Shown here piece by piece: positions 20,354 to 33,070 of a DNA stretch of 64,000 nucleotides (position 1 is the stretch's first letter; every line of letters begins with the position of its first letter). The position numbers were made by a program, and so were the translations under genes. The notes below the pieces were generated by a model that ran no database searches, was not told the origin of the DNA, and worked only from the letters and a program-made list of their open reading frames with translations. Source of the stretch: Poa pratensis (taxonomy: Eukaryota > Streptophyta > Magnoliopsida > Poales > Poaceae); contig CAMZMU010000069.1 in NCBI GenBank assembly GCA_947311845.1, positions 7,652,629-7,716,628 on the forward strand, read 5' to 3'.

Positions 20354-23300
20354 ATGGAGGACGGGGACAAGGATGCTGTCAAAATTTCCACCAGTGAAGA
20401 GTCCCCTAATCCTGGAGAAAAGGGTGAAACAGAAGGGGATTTGTTGAGGAAAACAGAAATGTTGGATGTAAAAGAAACAGTAAATTCTCCGAGTGAGAAT
20501 TCAAGCAATGATGCAGAAGGGCATATCAATGGGAGAGATAATTCAGAAAAGGATCTCAATGAGCAGATGGGCAAAAGCAGAAGCCCTGATGCCACGGAAC
20601 CTATAGATTCAAACCAGACCGTGACGGAGATTCTTGAAGAAGAAAATTCTGAAGAGCCAGTATTTGATGGAACTGAGGTTCCTGATATGGAAGGTTTGAG
20701 GCGTTCTTCTGATCAATCTGTGGAACTTGATTCGGAATCTCAGCAAGGGTCCGTGATCAATGAAAGAGCTGCTGCAATCAAGAATTTTGTCAAGGAAAAG
20801 GGAGCCATTGCAGTGTCAACATTTATACGCCGCCTATCTGGCAGAAAGGATGAGAATGATCTTCCTGTTGAAGATGACAAGAATGATGGTTCAGAAAGTG
20901 GCAATAGTGAGAAGACTGTCTCGGATTCTGAAATGAAACCAAAAGAGCCACAGCAGAAATCCGAGGAAAGAACAACATGGAATCCACTGAACTTGATTAA
21001 AATTAGAGGAGATTTTGACACTTCTACAACTGGGGAAGCTGGCAATGGAAATGTGCCTGGTTTGACAGAACAACCAACTACGAAAGGAAGGATTATCCTA
21101 TACACTAAACTGGGCTGTGAAGATTGCAAAATGGTTCGGGTATTCCTGCATCAGCAAAGGCTCAAGTATGTGGAGATTAACGTTGATATATTCCCTAGTA
21201 GAAAGTTGGAGTTGGAAAAGAATACTGGGTCATCCACAGTACCAAAAGTGTATTTCAATGACCTGCTGATTGGAGGCTTAACTGAATTGAAGAAAATGGA
21301 GGAGTCTGGCATACTTGATGAGAGAACCTGCGTTCTTTTCAAAGATGAGCCCTCATCTGCTGCTCCTTTGCCCCCCTTACCTGGAGAAGATGACGAATCT
21401 GGATCTGGGAAGATGGATGAGTTGGCAACCATTGTCAGAAAAATGAGAGAGTCGATTGCTCCGAAGGATAGGTTTTACAAAATGAGAAGGTTTAGCAACT
21501 GCTTTCCTGGTAGTGAAGCTGTAGATTTTATATCAGAAGATCAGTATTTGGAGAGAGATGAGGTAAGAATGTTTACTGCTAACTATTTTTGTATCCTTGC
21601 CATATATAGTACTTTCATATAGATTTTGTACAACATTAGTCTTGGTTTTGTCTGTCCCTCGAAGCTAATTTTACTTTAGGAATAGATGAATTTTTTTTCA
21701 TTATTTATAACTGGTCTCTGGAAAGGATTTCACATTTAAGAAAGTTATTTTGTATGTTCCCTACTGTAAGAATATGCCACTGCTGTCACCTTTCTCACCA
21801 CTTGTTGGATACATATTATCCATGTAGGCTGTTGAATTTGGAAGAAAGCTTTCAAGCAAACACTTCTTTCGTCATGTTCTAGAGTAAGCTTCGAAATAAC
21901 TTTATTGTTCTCAATTCTATTATCTATCAGTTGGAATATTTGGAGGTTATTAATACACTGCTTATATTGCAGTGAAAATGTCTTTGAAGATGGAAATCAG
22001 CCGTATCGTTTCCTAGATCATGATCCCATAATTATGACACAGTGCTACAACATCCCTAGGGGCATCATTGATGTTGCACCAAAACCCATGCTGGATATCG
22101 CATCAAGGTTGAGAAAATTGTCTAATGCCATTTTTGAGGCTTATGTATCTGAAGATGGTAGACATGTTGACTACAGAAGCATCCAGGGTTGTGAGGAATT
22201 TAAAAGGTTAGCACTTGGCACTTGCACGGACTTGAGTATATGCAAGAGACAAGTAACTGCATAATCCCTGTATTGTTTACATGCGGACACTAAAATTAAT
22301 GACAATGTATTGCTTTCTCTGACTACTTGTGACAAACTTTTAGATAATGCATATCTTCAAATTCATATGTCACTAGATTCTGATTTGCTATCTGAGTATA
22401 TCTCTATATTTTTATGTGTAAATTATAAATTTATAAAAGCATGTTTTGTATGTACAACAACTGAGGAGTAAACTCATATTTCTTGCACAGGTATATTAGA
22501 ACAAATGAGGAGCTCCAGAGGGTGGAAATTAGTGACTTGGCACGTGAAGAAAAGCTCGCTTTCTTCATAAATCTGTACAATATGATGGCTGTCCATGCGT
22601 TAGTGACATGTGGTCATCCTGCTGGGCCATTGAACAGGAAAAAGTTTTTTGGAGACTTTAAATATGTCATTGGCGGATGTGCCTATTCACTGTCAGCTAT
22701 CGAAAATGGCATTCTACGTGGCAACCAAAGGCCACCATACAATCTTGTGAAACCTTTCGGACAGAAAGACCAAAGATCCAAGGTGAACAAAGCAGATTCT
22801 GTCCGAAAAAGGGGAACATATATGTATCTTTATACTACAAATATGTGCTATCATGAACTCATGATGACACCTAGACTCATGCTCTTTTTCTTTGCTTTTG
22901 TGCATGCAACAAAGTACATGTTCAACAAGAGGTGTTCGAACAATTGAACTCTTAAATTTGCTTAGACTCTAGGGCATACAATCTATCCGCAGTTTTTCCT
23001 AGAAAGGGCAGTCTAAAGGGAGCCTGTTTGATATATGTTGGTGGCTGTAAAAATCACCGAACATTAGTGCGGCGGACAGATAATCACAGCAAACCTGTCC
23101 TGTCGTTTGCATGAAATAAACTCAAACTTTGTATCTCGACCTTCTAGTTAAAACCAAAAACTTTATCCTATTTTCTCATAAATGCTTATTGATATAATTT
23201 AATTTCTGGTGCCACATAATATCGTTGGACGTATAGAAGGCTACAAGCCAGTGAGTATTATCCAGGCTGCTGGAAGTCTCTTACAGCAGATAGCATAGAA

Positions 23301-25094
23301 CATTGATATAGCAGGCACAAATAGTTGTGCTACATTTGCAGAAACCAGTCATGCATTACATTTTTAGGAAAAGAAGACTGAAACTTACTTAGTATGTAGG
23401 GCCTAGGGCTGTAGATTGTGAGTCTTGTGACCGGCTGACCGCTAATCAGGTTCTGAAAATATGAAAGAATATAGAAGGCAAGGCCCATTGTGTGTCCATT
23501 ATATGTTTACTGTATTATGTTTTTGTTTTTCTAGAAAGTCAGGTTGTTGAGATGTGAGAGTTCTTAAAAGGTTATACGCGCAATTAATGCCGCCAAGGAA
23601 AGATAAAACGACTATATATAGAAATCGGGTGCTAAATGCTCTGCATTGTAGCGCTTGATTTAGTGCACCGGAACCCCATAACTGTACCTAGTACTTGCCA
23701 AATCAACCACATGATGAACCCAGCCCTTGGCATGCTATAGTAGCGCTACAATACTAGTACGGCATTTTCTTGAAAACACCGTCATTTTAAAGCTAATTAA
23801 TTCATTTATTCGTAAGTCTCAGCAATGAGCTTAAGATGCTAATATTGCAGCCAGACAAATTTTGACAGCCTATTTTTCCTTGTTTGTAACTGCAGGTGGC
23901 CCTATCATACCCTGAACCTCTTGTTCACTTTGCTTTGGTATGTGGTACCAAATCTGGACCTGCACTTAGGTGTTACTCGCCAGGAAATGTTGATAAAGAG
24001 TTGATGGAAGCTGCACGTGATTTCCTAAGGAATGGAGGACTGATTGTTGATCATGAAGCAAAGGTTGCATCTGTAAGCAAGATTTTGAGATGGTAAGATA
24101 GAAGATAACTGCTATTCTTGCTTTACCGAAACATAAGCTAGATAAATTTATGTTAGGTGTTCTTGCTTTTTGTCTGGCAGTTGGAGACATAAAGTAGAAT
24201 ACCTGTCTGATGTGGGACTATACTTGTGCGTCACAGTGACATAGTTTTACATAATGTCTGATTGTTTTTTGTTACATGGATCTGTGCTTGGTTAAGTTGG
24301 ATATGAATATATGATGAGTAATGCTACAAAAAGTGTCCCACCCGAGCTTGTTGCCCTTGGATGGTGCATTAAAACTCAGACATGCGGCGTTATAATTAGA
24401 TTGCACATTCTGAAAACAGAATATCTCCACAAAGTTATTGCTACAATTTAAACAGGAATATAAAGGATGCTGATAATTTTTGCAGATAGATACGGATTTG
24501 GATTCGTGTGCTTTGGCGATTCGGCCTATTAGAATTAGAGTTAAGACTAATGAAGAATAACTAAAAAATGTGTTTAACTGAGAATGTTTTATCCAGTAAT
24601 GTGGAGGCCATTATGGCATGTGCACCATTTAGGATGTGATCACAAGAAAATACAACTGGAACTGCAGACCACACAAACTAAGGGATGCAGTTTCTACGAG
24701 TTCATCTATGATCTGACATCGATGGTCATAAATTTGGTGTATTGTAGGACTTGGACAACTAGTAAGCAAGTCCCAAATATTAACTTGGTTACTCGACCTG
24801 ATATGCACTGTGATGAAATTACACCACCAGCAAATAATTGAGAGGTTAACTATCAATTTCTAATGTAAAAAAATCATATGACAATATGGCCAATGCTTTG
24901 AGAACTTCGCTTAAAAACTCATGCTCTGAATGATTTTCAGGTACAACACAGATTTTGGCAAGAATGAGACTGAAGTGCTGAAGCATGCAGCAAATTATCT
25001 CGAGCCTGCAGCGTCAGAGCAACTCTTGGAACTGCTTGCAAACACTCAACTGAAGGTCTCGTATCAACCTTATGACTGGAGCTTGAACATTTAG
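20354..25094 (+). CDS. Glutaredoxin-DEP-DUF547 protein
   Basis: Six coding exons with GT-AG borders and consistent phase: 20354-21562, 21828-21883, 21973-22206, 22491-22782, 23896-24092, 24941-25094; 2142 bp, 713 residues. Residues 1-235 are acidic and probably disordered. The glutaredoxin fold is about 245-330 with the CEDC pair (C-x-x-C) near 255 and the TVPKVYFND cis-proline motif. A DEP domain follows at about 360-440, and a DUF547 domain fills exons 3-5 (EEKLAFFINLYN, YPEPLVHFAL). This three-domain layout is known in plants as electron carrier/protein disulfide oxidoreductase-like proteins of undefined role. The ATG at 20354 is chosen because it follows the acceptor; an upstream in-frame ATG at 20279 lies in the leader intron. 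No frame breaks were seen. Confidence 0.92.
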
Positions 25095-26612
25095 TTGCTG
25101 CCCAGGGTGTTATTTATAGTTTTATACAGATGTTCTCCTTATAGCTAGAATACCTGTCTTCCTTTTTTTTGCGGAAACTGCCTTTAGCCCAAAGATTTCT
25201 GGATGGACGCCACTTGTGTACCCAGATGTTCTTTTGAGAAGTTGGGTGCGCACATGAATATTGTGGATTTGTGCTGACCTGGACGGCCAGTCGGCCACCA
25301 ATCGATTGTGTCCCGTTCATTCAACTGAATGAATACCTTCCATATTTGCTGATTATTGTTTCTTTATTGCTAAGCAGTCCCAGTTATTGTTGACTGCAGA
25401 TGTGATGTGCCTTCGGTATTGGTACCATTAACCTGTTACCTGTTGGTGTTTCGCTTGCTGATGTTGCCTTGGCCATGTCATGTGTGGTTCCTGCGTTCCA
25501 AGTAGGCCCCCTTATACGTGCACGAATTTTATGCTGAGGAATGCAGCTGTTATATGAACATTTCCGCAGCCTGAATTGGTTATTTGGAGGTTGCAGAAAA
25601 GCGACGAGGAACATATCCAGAGCTTCTGGGGACATTAGAGTTCTAGCAATGGAGAAAACCTAGGATTTGAATCTTGCAAAACACCAAAACACAGCGGAGG
25701 ATTTTTCATGGAGGTCTCTTACAGTGGAGTCTATGTTTGCCAAAGCAAATCATACTGGTGGTCTCGTTCTTTAGGTCGATTTTTTTTTGGGAGTGTAACC
25801 TTCCATGGATTGTAACATTGCGAATCTGTTGTGTGATCCAAAGGGAACGAAGCCCAATCCAGCAGGGCGTCTAGTGTCTCCTAGAGTGGATGAAGACTAA
25901 GAAATGTACCCACTTCCAATCCTTCCCCGATTTACAACTTTTCATAACTGGAAGCCGAATTAACAAGAAAAACTGGCCGGTCTTATCACCATCCCTGGCG
26001 TCAAACAAACGTTGGCCAGGCTGTAAGGTTCTCAGCTCATATGACGGCTGGACGATGTGACATCCAAACCGAAGCTGGGGTCAACAACCTGTCAGCTGGG
26101 GTCAACAACCTGTCAGCTGATGGAGACCAGTGGCAAATCAACTCAGAGGTGGAAAGCAAAGATATAGCAAAGTGGTCTCCATCAGTCCAACATACCTTCC
26201 TTTACAATTTCGGACAGAAAATCACTGGTTATCACTTCCCTATTACAAATAACAGATATTTATGTCGTAGTAGCAACCCGGAAAAAACTCTCAATAAAAC
26301 TGTACGGCTATATATATGTAGTAGCAGGAAGAAAAAAAAGTGGCGCCCCGTTTTTGTCGTCACTTCACATTCTACAACTTAAAACAATAGCGAGCATCCA
26401 GCTCTCGACTCCTGCACACTCATTACCGCTTACATGGCTGTAAACTCTGGAGAAAACTTCACTGTCGAGCAAGGATGATGATATATATGTCGTGTTAATT
26501 ACTGTCTCTAGGCTTCCAAGAATGGCTCGCAAGAAGCAATTGTTAGCGCGAACTTGCAATCGTCGTGAGCATGGCACCAATATACAGAATACACAACGTG
26601 GTTGAATCGGCG
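25095..26612. other. Convergent 3' flanks of two genes
   Basis: Holds the 3' UTR of the Grx-DEP-DUF547 gene (ends roughly before 25870) and, on the minus strand, the 3' UTR of the MUB gene. A perfect 21-bp tandem duplication, unit GCTGGGGTCAACAACCTGTC plus A, lies at 26074-26115. No additional gene is recognised. Confidence 0.5.
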
Positions 26613-28948
26613 TCACAATATCATGCATCCACATCTGTTCTGCTTGGGAGAATTCGAGAGGTGCTTCTCTGAAAAAAATGTGGAGACACAATTTTAAGGA
26701 TCTCATATAGAGAGGTATTGGAATAAAATGGAACAGAAGTATGATGCTACAATGAATTTGGCAAAAGTATGAACATTATGCACATATATATGATTCTACA
26801 AAGAATTCAACAAATGTATATACATCATCATATTTTGAATTTTCACAATAAAATGGTTGCACTAACAAGACATCAGATAGCAGCAGCAATGCCTATTGTA
26901 TACAACGACAAGGCACCTTCCAACAACGAGAAAGAAAGTATCCGAAGACAGAACTAAATGATAGCAGCTGCTAGTTCAATTCAATGATACAGAATCTGAA
27001 AGACAGAACTAAATGATTAATGGATCAACTTAACGAGTAGAGAACAAAGTTAACACCCAGAATTTTGATACGCAACACAGAAAAAAATACGCCTACAGTG
27101 TGTACGCTTTTAAGGTTTTACATGTTAGAATGAGGCAAAAAAGTTAATGATAACTTCTTCTTAAAGATAATGTTCAGAATTCACATACTACAGTTTCAAC
27201 CCTTCAGACCCTAGACCAAGTGAGATCATCAAACATATAAACAAATGGACTTTGAATAATTAAGAGGAAAATCAAAGCATTACCACTTTTGTCACTTTGG
27301 GGAGGACGTACAACAACATGCATCGTGATAACACCTCCTGGAACTTCTCCTACTGGTACTCTAGACTCACCAAGAGTTTTGTTGTTCTCCAGTATCCTTC
27401 CAGCATTGATGAGCTTCACGTCACTGAGAGTTTTTGGAACAATGTCTTTGTCTGTTAAAAATTGTTAAAAAAACACTTAATACGGAATTCTGACATCCCC
27501 AGGAACACATCATTAAGCGTCTAGAACACTGAAATAATCGACATCAATATTCAGACAATTTGAGGCACATGCAAAAAGCTGGATATCATATCCCCCAGAA
27601 AAGAGAAGGGAAAAAAACCTATAAGTGCTAACTCAATGGATGTCATCACAAGGAAACCACTCCTTCAGTCCTTCTGAAGGGTGGTCATCCACATGTTATA
27701 TGTTGCAAAAGAGACATATCTCTTCCCTTCTCTATTGTGAACCTGTCACAAATAATTTACCCATGTTTTCTTAGATACTAAACGAATATGTAGGAGGAAC
27801 ATTCTATTAAGAGATACGATGTAGGAACACAAATCCGAGTTCAAGAGGACTTAAACCCGGGTGGTACATCCCTCCCCCAAAGTGAGCTAGGCTCAGTTCC
27901 TAGCTATGAGTAATCTATGCTGGCAAATAAGAACTGGAGCTTCCCGCCTCCACAAATTTCTCCTTTCCCATCCATCAGATTTTGAGAGAACTTAACCAAA
28001 GATCAATTTCTGCGAAAACAATTAGTGTTTCGCGTCCATTTACCAAACAAACAATTAGAAAAATGCAACACCATAAGTAACATGCAGCTTGTACTATGGT
28101 ACCTCCGGTGTTCCTACATTACGAAATTTACAGTTACGAGCATAACCCAGCCAGACTTGCCTCTATAAAAGCACGGTAGTTCAGAATTGGGACTGGACCA
28201 CTAAAATGAGGACAGTATCCAAGGACAGCAACAGGATAAGAAGGCAGACAAACAGTCTCCTCAGCTGGTCCTGTCATCACATGTTTGCAGAGAACCTCAG
28301 CATGCATAACAGATACCGAAATCCAAAATTCTTTCAGACCACTAGTACTACCAAGTGGCAACTCCTGCAATCACATACTGCCCAAAGGAGGGAAACAAAT
28401 ATCTTGTGTCTGTACCTTCAGGAAATGCAAGAAAGGCAAGAACTTCTAAATATATACATACTGACATCTACCTGTCAAGCATATTTGGTTGTACTAGGGG
28501 TAAGGAGACTTGTAAAAGCGTCAGTTGCTTGGACATGTATATTACCCAACTAGCCAAAAGAACAGAAGAAACACGCAATCCACGGAACAGCCTGATCTGT
28601 CGGCACGAAATCAGTACGTTTATCGCAAAAAGCAAAGGCCCAGATCCAGACCCAACCATCTGCACAAGAAGTCTTACCGGATCAAGAAACCGGTAGAGGC
28701 ACGAGCGGCGAGACGACCGCACAAGCAACATCCCCGAAACACATGGCGTCAAAATGGAGACGTATATATATATATATACGCGGAGGGAGGGAGGGGGGAG
28801 GTCGATCGGGCTCACCCTGCGGCCACCGAGCGAGGACGAACTCCTTGAGCGCCGTGACGGTGGTGGAGGGGTCGTACTTGTTAGGCCCGATGTCCGTGCC
28901 GTCGAACAGCCGGAACTTCACCTCGATCGGCTCCTTCCCGCCGGCCAT
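26613..28948 (-). CDS. MUB: Membrane-anchored ubiquitin-fold protein (MUB)
   Basis: Three minus-strand exons: 28816-28948 (from ATG at 28948), 27284-27451 and 26613-26668; 357 bp, 118 residues, the usual MUB length. It begins MAGGKEPIEVKFRLFDGTDI, the start of the ubiquitin fold. Exon 2 carries VKLINAGRILENN and GEVPGGVITMHVVV. The 56-bp last exon gives NSPKQNRCGCMIL, a C-terminal CaaX box (CMIL) with a second cysteine just upstream for prenylation and S-acylation. Known MUBs sit at the plasma membrane and bind group VI ubiquitin-conjugating enzymes (UBC8 type). Splice phases agree at both introns. In-frame sequence continues upstream of the ATG, but MAGGKE is the conserved family start. Confidence 0.93.
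28763..28779. repeat. TA microsatellite in MUB intron 1
   Basis: About eight TA units starting 37 bases inside the donor of MUB intron 1. Confidence 0.85.
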
Positions 28949-29509
28949 CTCCCCGGCCGGATCACCCCCCCTGCGCAGGATCCCAAGAACCGCGGCGGCG
29001 ACCGCTGGCCGGCCCAGTCGACCGCGGCCGGCGGAGGGATCCCGGGGAGGGGAAAAGCTGCCAAATTCGGCGCAACAAGGGCAAGAAGCCGACGCGGATC
29101 CCACGAAGGATCCGCTTTCTCCTTTAGTTAAGCAAGAATTTAGAATTCTTTCGTTGGGAACAAAGCGACGAGACGGGCGGAAGAGAATAGGGAGAGAGGA
29201 GTGGGATTCCTGGAAGGTGTTTTTAGCAGATACGTCCCACGAAAAAAACGATATTTATCCTGAAATTGTTAGTGGGAAAATAGCTGTCTTCTCTGCCTAC
29301 TTGCTGCTGGGTGGTCTGGTGACTACGTGTCATGTGTGTCAGTGTCGAACAGTATGTATTCACTCCGATTCTCTAACTTGCAAAAGAGAAAAAATTAGTA
29401 CGAACAGTGGTGTAAATTCCTTCGGTGATGAATCCCCCTTCGGCAGAGTACCGGAGCAAGGTTCCATACCGTAATCGCGATGGCGGCGGCTTTGTGCCGT
29501 ATTTTTTCG

Positions 29510-30252
29510 AAGTGTCTCCTCTTTTTTTTTTTTTTTTGAATTTTCCAAACTTGTATTCATATTAGAAGGAACCAGTATAAGGTCGGATTACAAGCAAGAA
29601 AAAAGGAGAATACAGAGAGCAGACACCGCTGCACCACGCCATCCTCGCCTCGCCGAACTCCAGCCGGAGCTCGCAACCATGGAGCAGAAGAGCTCCTTGC
29701 CCGAAGGCGTTGCTGAGCCGCGTCATCCACCAGCTCCAGCGAGCTGGATCTGAAGACGGTTGTAGCACATCGGCCGGGGCCGTGGCCCCAAGCCTCTTCT
29801 GCCCCGGATCCGGGCCTGCGCCGCAGATCCACCCCCTTCACGCCGCACCACCCCGCAGCAGCCGCCTCGCATCTCCACCTCCGGCCTTGCACCCACTCAA
29901 CACCCGCCAGCCGCCGGGGCCGGAAGAAGCAGCGGCAGAGCGGGGACGCACCTGCGACTTGGAGACGCCGTCGCGGACGACGCCGTGGAGGGGAAGTCGC
30001 AGACCTGCAAAACGACGACGCCGACCACCCGCCTCCGCCGCGCCGCCGCAGAACCCTCTATTTACAACGCCGAAGCGCAGATCCGGGGATTCCCCACCCT
30101 CCCGCCGCCGCAGCGGCCGGCGGAGGGGAGGGAATCCCGCGGATACGCCGGCGGCCGCCGGGGAACCCCGAGTCGCCCTCGAGATCTCCTCTGTGCACTG
30201 TAGAGAGAGAGTGAGTTCCAGAAATAACGAGTGGTTCAAGTGTCTCCTCTTT
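29510..30252 (-). mobile_element. Poly-A retroposon with 15-bp target duplication, copy 1
   Basis: AAGTGTCTCCTCTTT occurs exactly at 29510-29524 and 30238-30252. Between them (about 29525-30237) is a GC-rich insert whose minus strand ends in a poly-A tail (T-run from about 29522 on the plus strand). The long exact duplication and tail mark L1-type reverse transcription. The body has no recognisable coding domain. Its minus-strand 5' half is a GC-rich leader with CGGCGGCGGGAGG, shared with the copy at 39558-40214, and its 3' end resembles LINE 3' UTRs. It is best explained as a non-autonomous or internally deleted LINE. The proline/arginine-rich frames inside are compositional. Confidence 0.75.
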
Positions 30253-30710
30253 AGGAGGTGGTAGGTCTGCGGGTAGAATATTTAGGCGAATGGGCAACCC
30301 GAGGGGCTAAGGGAAGCGGCAGCGCGGCTACGTGGTGCTGTCAGGGCCTGGCTACGCAGGCACCCCGAGTAGCCACATGGAAGTCTCATGTGGTCCATTT
30401 TGTCTATCTGTTTTCGTCTCGAATGGTTATGTTGATTTTTAATTTTTCCCGATATTGTTCTAAGCGTTAACTACGACGCAAAAGTAGACTGAAAACAACA
30501 ACTAACACTTGGCACTGGATTAATAGTTTAGTCCAATTAATGGTGTAAATTGATATAAAAGGATAGCAAAACAATGTAGTAATTATATAATAACAACATG
30601 AATTAACTATAAGTTATAGATACATTTGAGACGCATCACATCTATTGTTCTACTCTCTGGATTCACCAGGACCACTTAGATAACTTAGAATAATTAAGTT
30701 AGAGAGTGGC
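30253..30710. other. Gene-free stretch
   Basis: AT-rich intergenic DNA with no recognised gene or element. Confidence 0.4.
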
Positions 30711-31104
30711 GATATGTAGGCCGAGCTACACGTAACTCTTTATTTTGAAAATTTTGAAAATTATTTTTAGAGTTTGAAAAGTCTAAAAAATCCTCGATGT
30801 AGATGATGTTGTATTCTAATGGCGTGTAAAATCTCAATTAGAAATATTTTGTATTTTTGTGTTGTATAAAAATGAAAAAATTCTGAATTTGAAAGTAGTG
30901 CACAGTGCAAATATCAACTCTAAAAAATCTGCCACATTTTGTTATTTTTGTGTAGCCGAGAATATGAATTGTTTTGAGTTGAGATTTTGCACATTGGTAG
31001 GATGTGCGCTATTAGCTACATCTAGGAGTTTTTTCGGATTTTTTGAAACTTCAAAATGTTGTTTTTGAATTTTGAAATAGCTACATGTAGCTCGGCCTCC
31101 GTTT
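30711..31104. mobile_element. MITE-like element with AGGCCGAGCTAC ends, copy 2
   Basis: Starts AGGCCGAGCTACACGTA near 30718 and ends in the inverted TACATGTAGCTCGGCCT near 31100, about 390 bp, non-coding and AT-rich. It is related to the diverged copy at 17775-18150. Terminal inverted repeats without coding capacity suggest a MITE. No clear target duplication could be fixed, so the superfamily is open. Confidence 0.6.
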
Positions 31105-31568
31105 TGACTTTTCGAATTAAGGATGACCTTCCTAGTCACTCAAATGGCCAGATCACTGCATTAACACTCCAAGAACACATAAACACCTCAAAGTATAACA
31201 TATTCCCATTGATATCCCTATATATCATTGTTGGGGTTGCAAGTTCAACATTATAACAGGTAAATGTCAAACTCATATATATGATGATGTAATAAAAGTT
31301 TTGTATTGAAATCATGTCCCCCGACCCCTAATAACAAGCATTGCACAAAAGAAAAGTGCCATTAACAATCAGACAAGAACATACTTGAGATAGACACCAG
31401 AAATCCCGATGGCTATATATTATTACACGATCAATCTCATCTACCCATATGCCTACACATGAGTACTCACGGATGGATAAAAAAAAGGAGACATGGCGTG
31501 GAGACTGGCTTAACGACGATGGTGGCGAAGACGTTGCCAAAATCCCCGTGTCCACCGTTGAGAGAGAG
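31105..31568. other. Gene-free stretch
   Basis: No recognised gene or transposon end. Confidence 0.4.
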
Positions 31569-31749
31569 AGACCCAGCGTGGTTAGGGGGACCCAACGCGT
31601 CGAGGTGACCACTTAGTGTCTTGGTGGTCCTCTGGCTCCGTTCTTCACTCTGTTGGACACATTTTCAATGAAAAACATCCATGCCATTTTCGCTTTATTT
31701 ATACATGAAGTTTTTTCTTGCTAAAAACAACATCAATTTGGTGAGATTC

Positions 31750-32300
31750 TAGACAAAACTCAAAAGAAAGTGATTGGAAAAGTGGACATGTTTTGGACAT
31801 ATCAATGTGTGTGAGAAATTTGTAGAAGACATGTACTCTACCTCAAGTATTATCTTAGTTGGAAATTCAAAAGGAACACATTGGGATTTGGCAAGGTGGC
31901 AATCACAAAAAATTTATCTCCTACAAATTAATGTCATGTTTGTTGACTCCCTTGTTTATAGTTTGATTTTTCTTCGGCAATTAGCTAGTGGTGGTTATGA
32001 CAGGATAGTCTCTTTGCGTAATGCGGAAGTCTTAGCTTTGCATGTCAAAAAAAACTTTTACGTGGTGATTTTTCGGAAGATACTACTCAATTGACACATG
32101 CCTAATGGCCAAGGCGAGTGTGGGGGGTAGTGTGGCACTGTAGGCTTGCCCATGTTGGTATGAGAAATTTGAAAAATGTCGCAACGAGTGAGCATATTGT
32201 TGGACTAGCCGATGTATCTTTTGAAAAAAATCGTTGTGGTACATGTGTGTCGCCAGAAAGCAAGGTGAAGTCAGGCATCCCACCGTGAGTGTTATCACAA
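31750..32300 (+). pseudogene. Copia pol remnant (protease to GAG-pre-integrase)
   Basis: Broken frames resemble the segment just after copia protease: VDSLVYSLIFLRQLASGGYD, then after a gap CLMAK, a LAHVGMRNLK-like stretch and a cysteine-rich segment with GTC. This is the zinc-binding GAG-pre-integrase region before integrase. A shorter remnant recurs at about 33440-33640 within the tandem duplication. It is unrelated in detail to the young element at 2884-14566. Confidence 0.6.
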
Positions 32301-32839
32301 CATCGAGTCTTTTAAGAGCTAATTCCAATAGACATCTTCAACATATGATAACCTCAGTGTGAAGAGATATGGGCTCGTCATTGTTAAAGAAAATGATTGT
32401 CCTGTAGGTTAATAAAATGGTGAGAGTAGAGTCAACTATGATATCATGGTATAATACAATGGTGATCATAAGATACATGGATGAACATGCATACCGGTGA
32501 GAATGGTATCAACTTACACACATTCTCTATTGTAAGTTAATTTTCTTCGTTCTAGGCTTATGTGTTCAAAAATATTAAGTATACTTTATATTTATCTTGA
32601 AAATTTCACTTGAAAAACTCGAATATCTTACAAAAACATTGCTTAAGTGAGGTTGTGGATTAAAATACAATACGCTCAATATGGTTTTCAAATTTCCTCC
32701 CTCTAGTGTGAGCACTACACGTGCATAAAGAATGAGTTTGGAACTATGATGAATGAACCCGACCCGTTTGGAATGATGAAGGATCAACCCGGTCCGTTTC
32801 GCCCTTTGATGACTTAATCATGGTGTCATCAGAAAATCC

Positions 32840-33070
32840 GATAAGAAATGATTTTCATAATGACATTCAACGAATTCTAAATTAAGCTTGCAAAAATCTG
32901 AAGAATAATTGGTAAGATGATTTTTACCTAAGGGAAGATAATTACTCCTACGAAAATCCGATAAGAAAGAATTTTCTTAATGACATTCAACAAATTCTAA
33001 ATTAAGCTAGCAAAAATCTGAAGAATATTTGGTAAGAGGATTTTTACCTAAGGGAAGATAATTTCTCCTG
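32840..33070. repeat. 120-bp tandem repeat, two units
   Basis: Unit 1 (32840-32959) and unit 2 (32960-33070) both begin GATAAGAAA and end near GGGAAGATAATT, differing at a handful of bases. A third diverged copy begins near 33716. Confidence 0.8.

Noticed and set aside
29710..30264. 184-codon proline/arginine-rich frame and overlapping minus-strand frame
   Set aside because: Lies inside a GC-rich retroposon with a target duplication; composition alone keeps the frames open.
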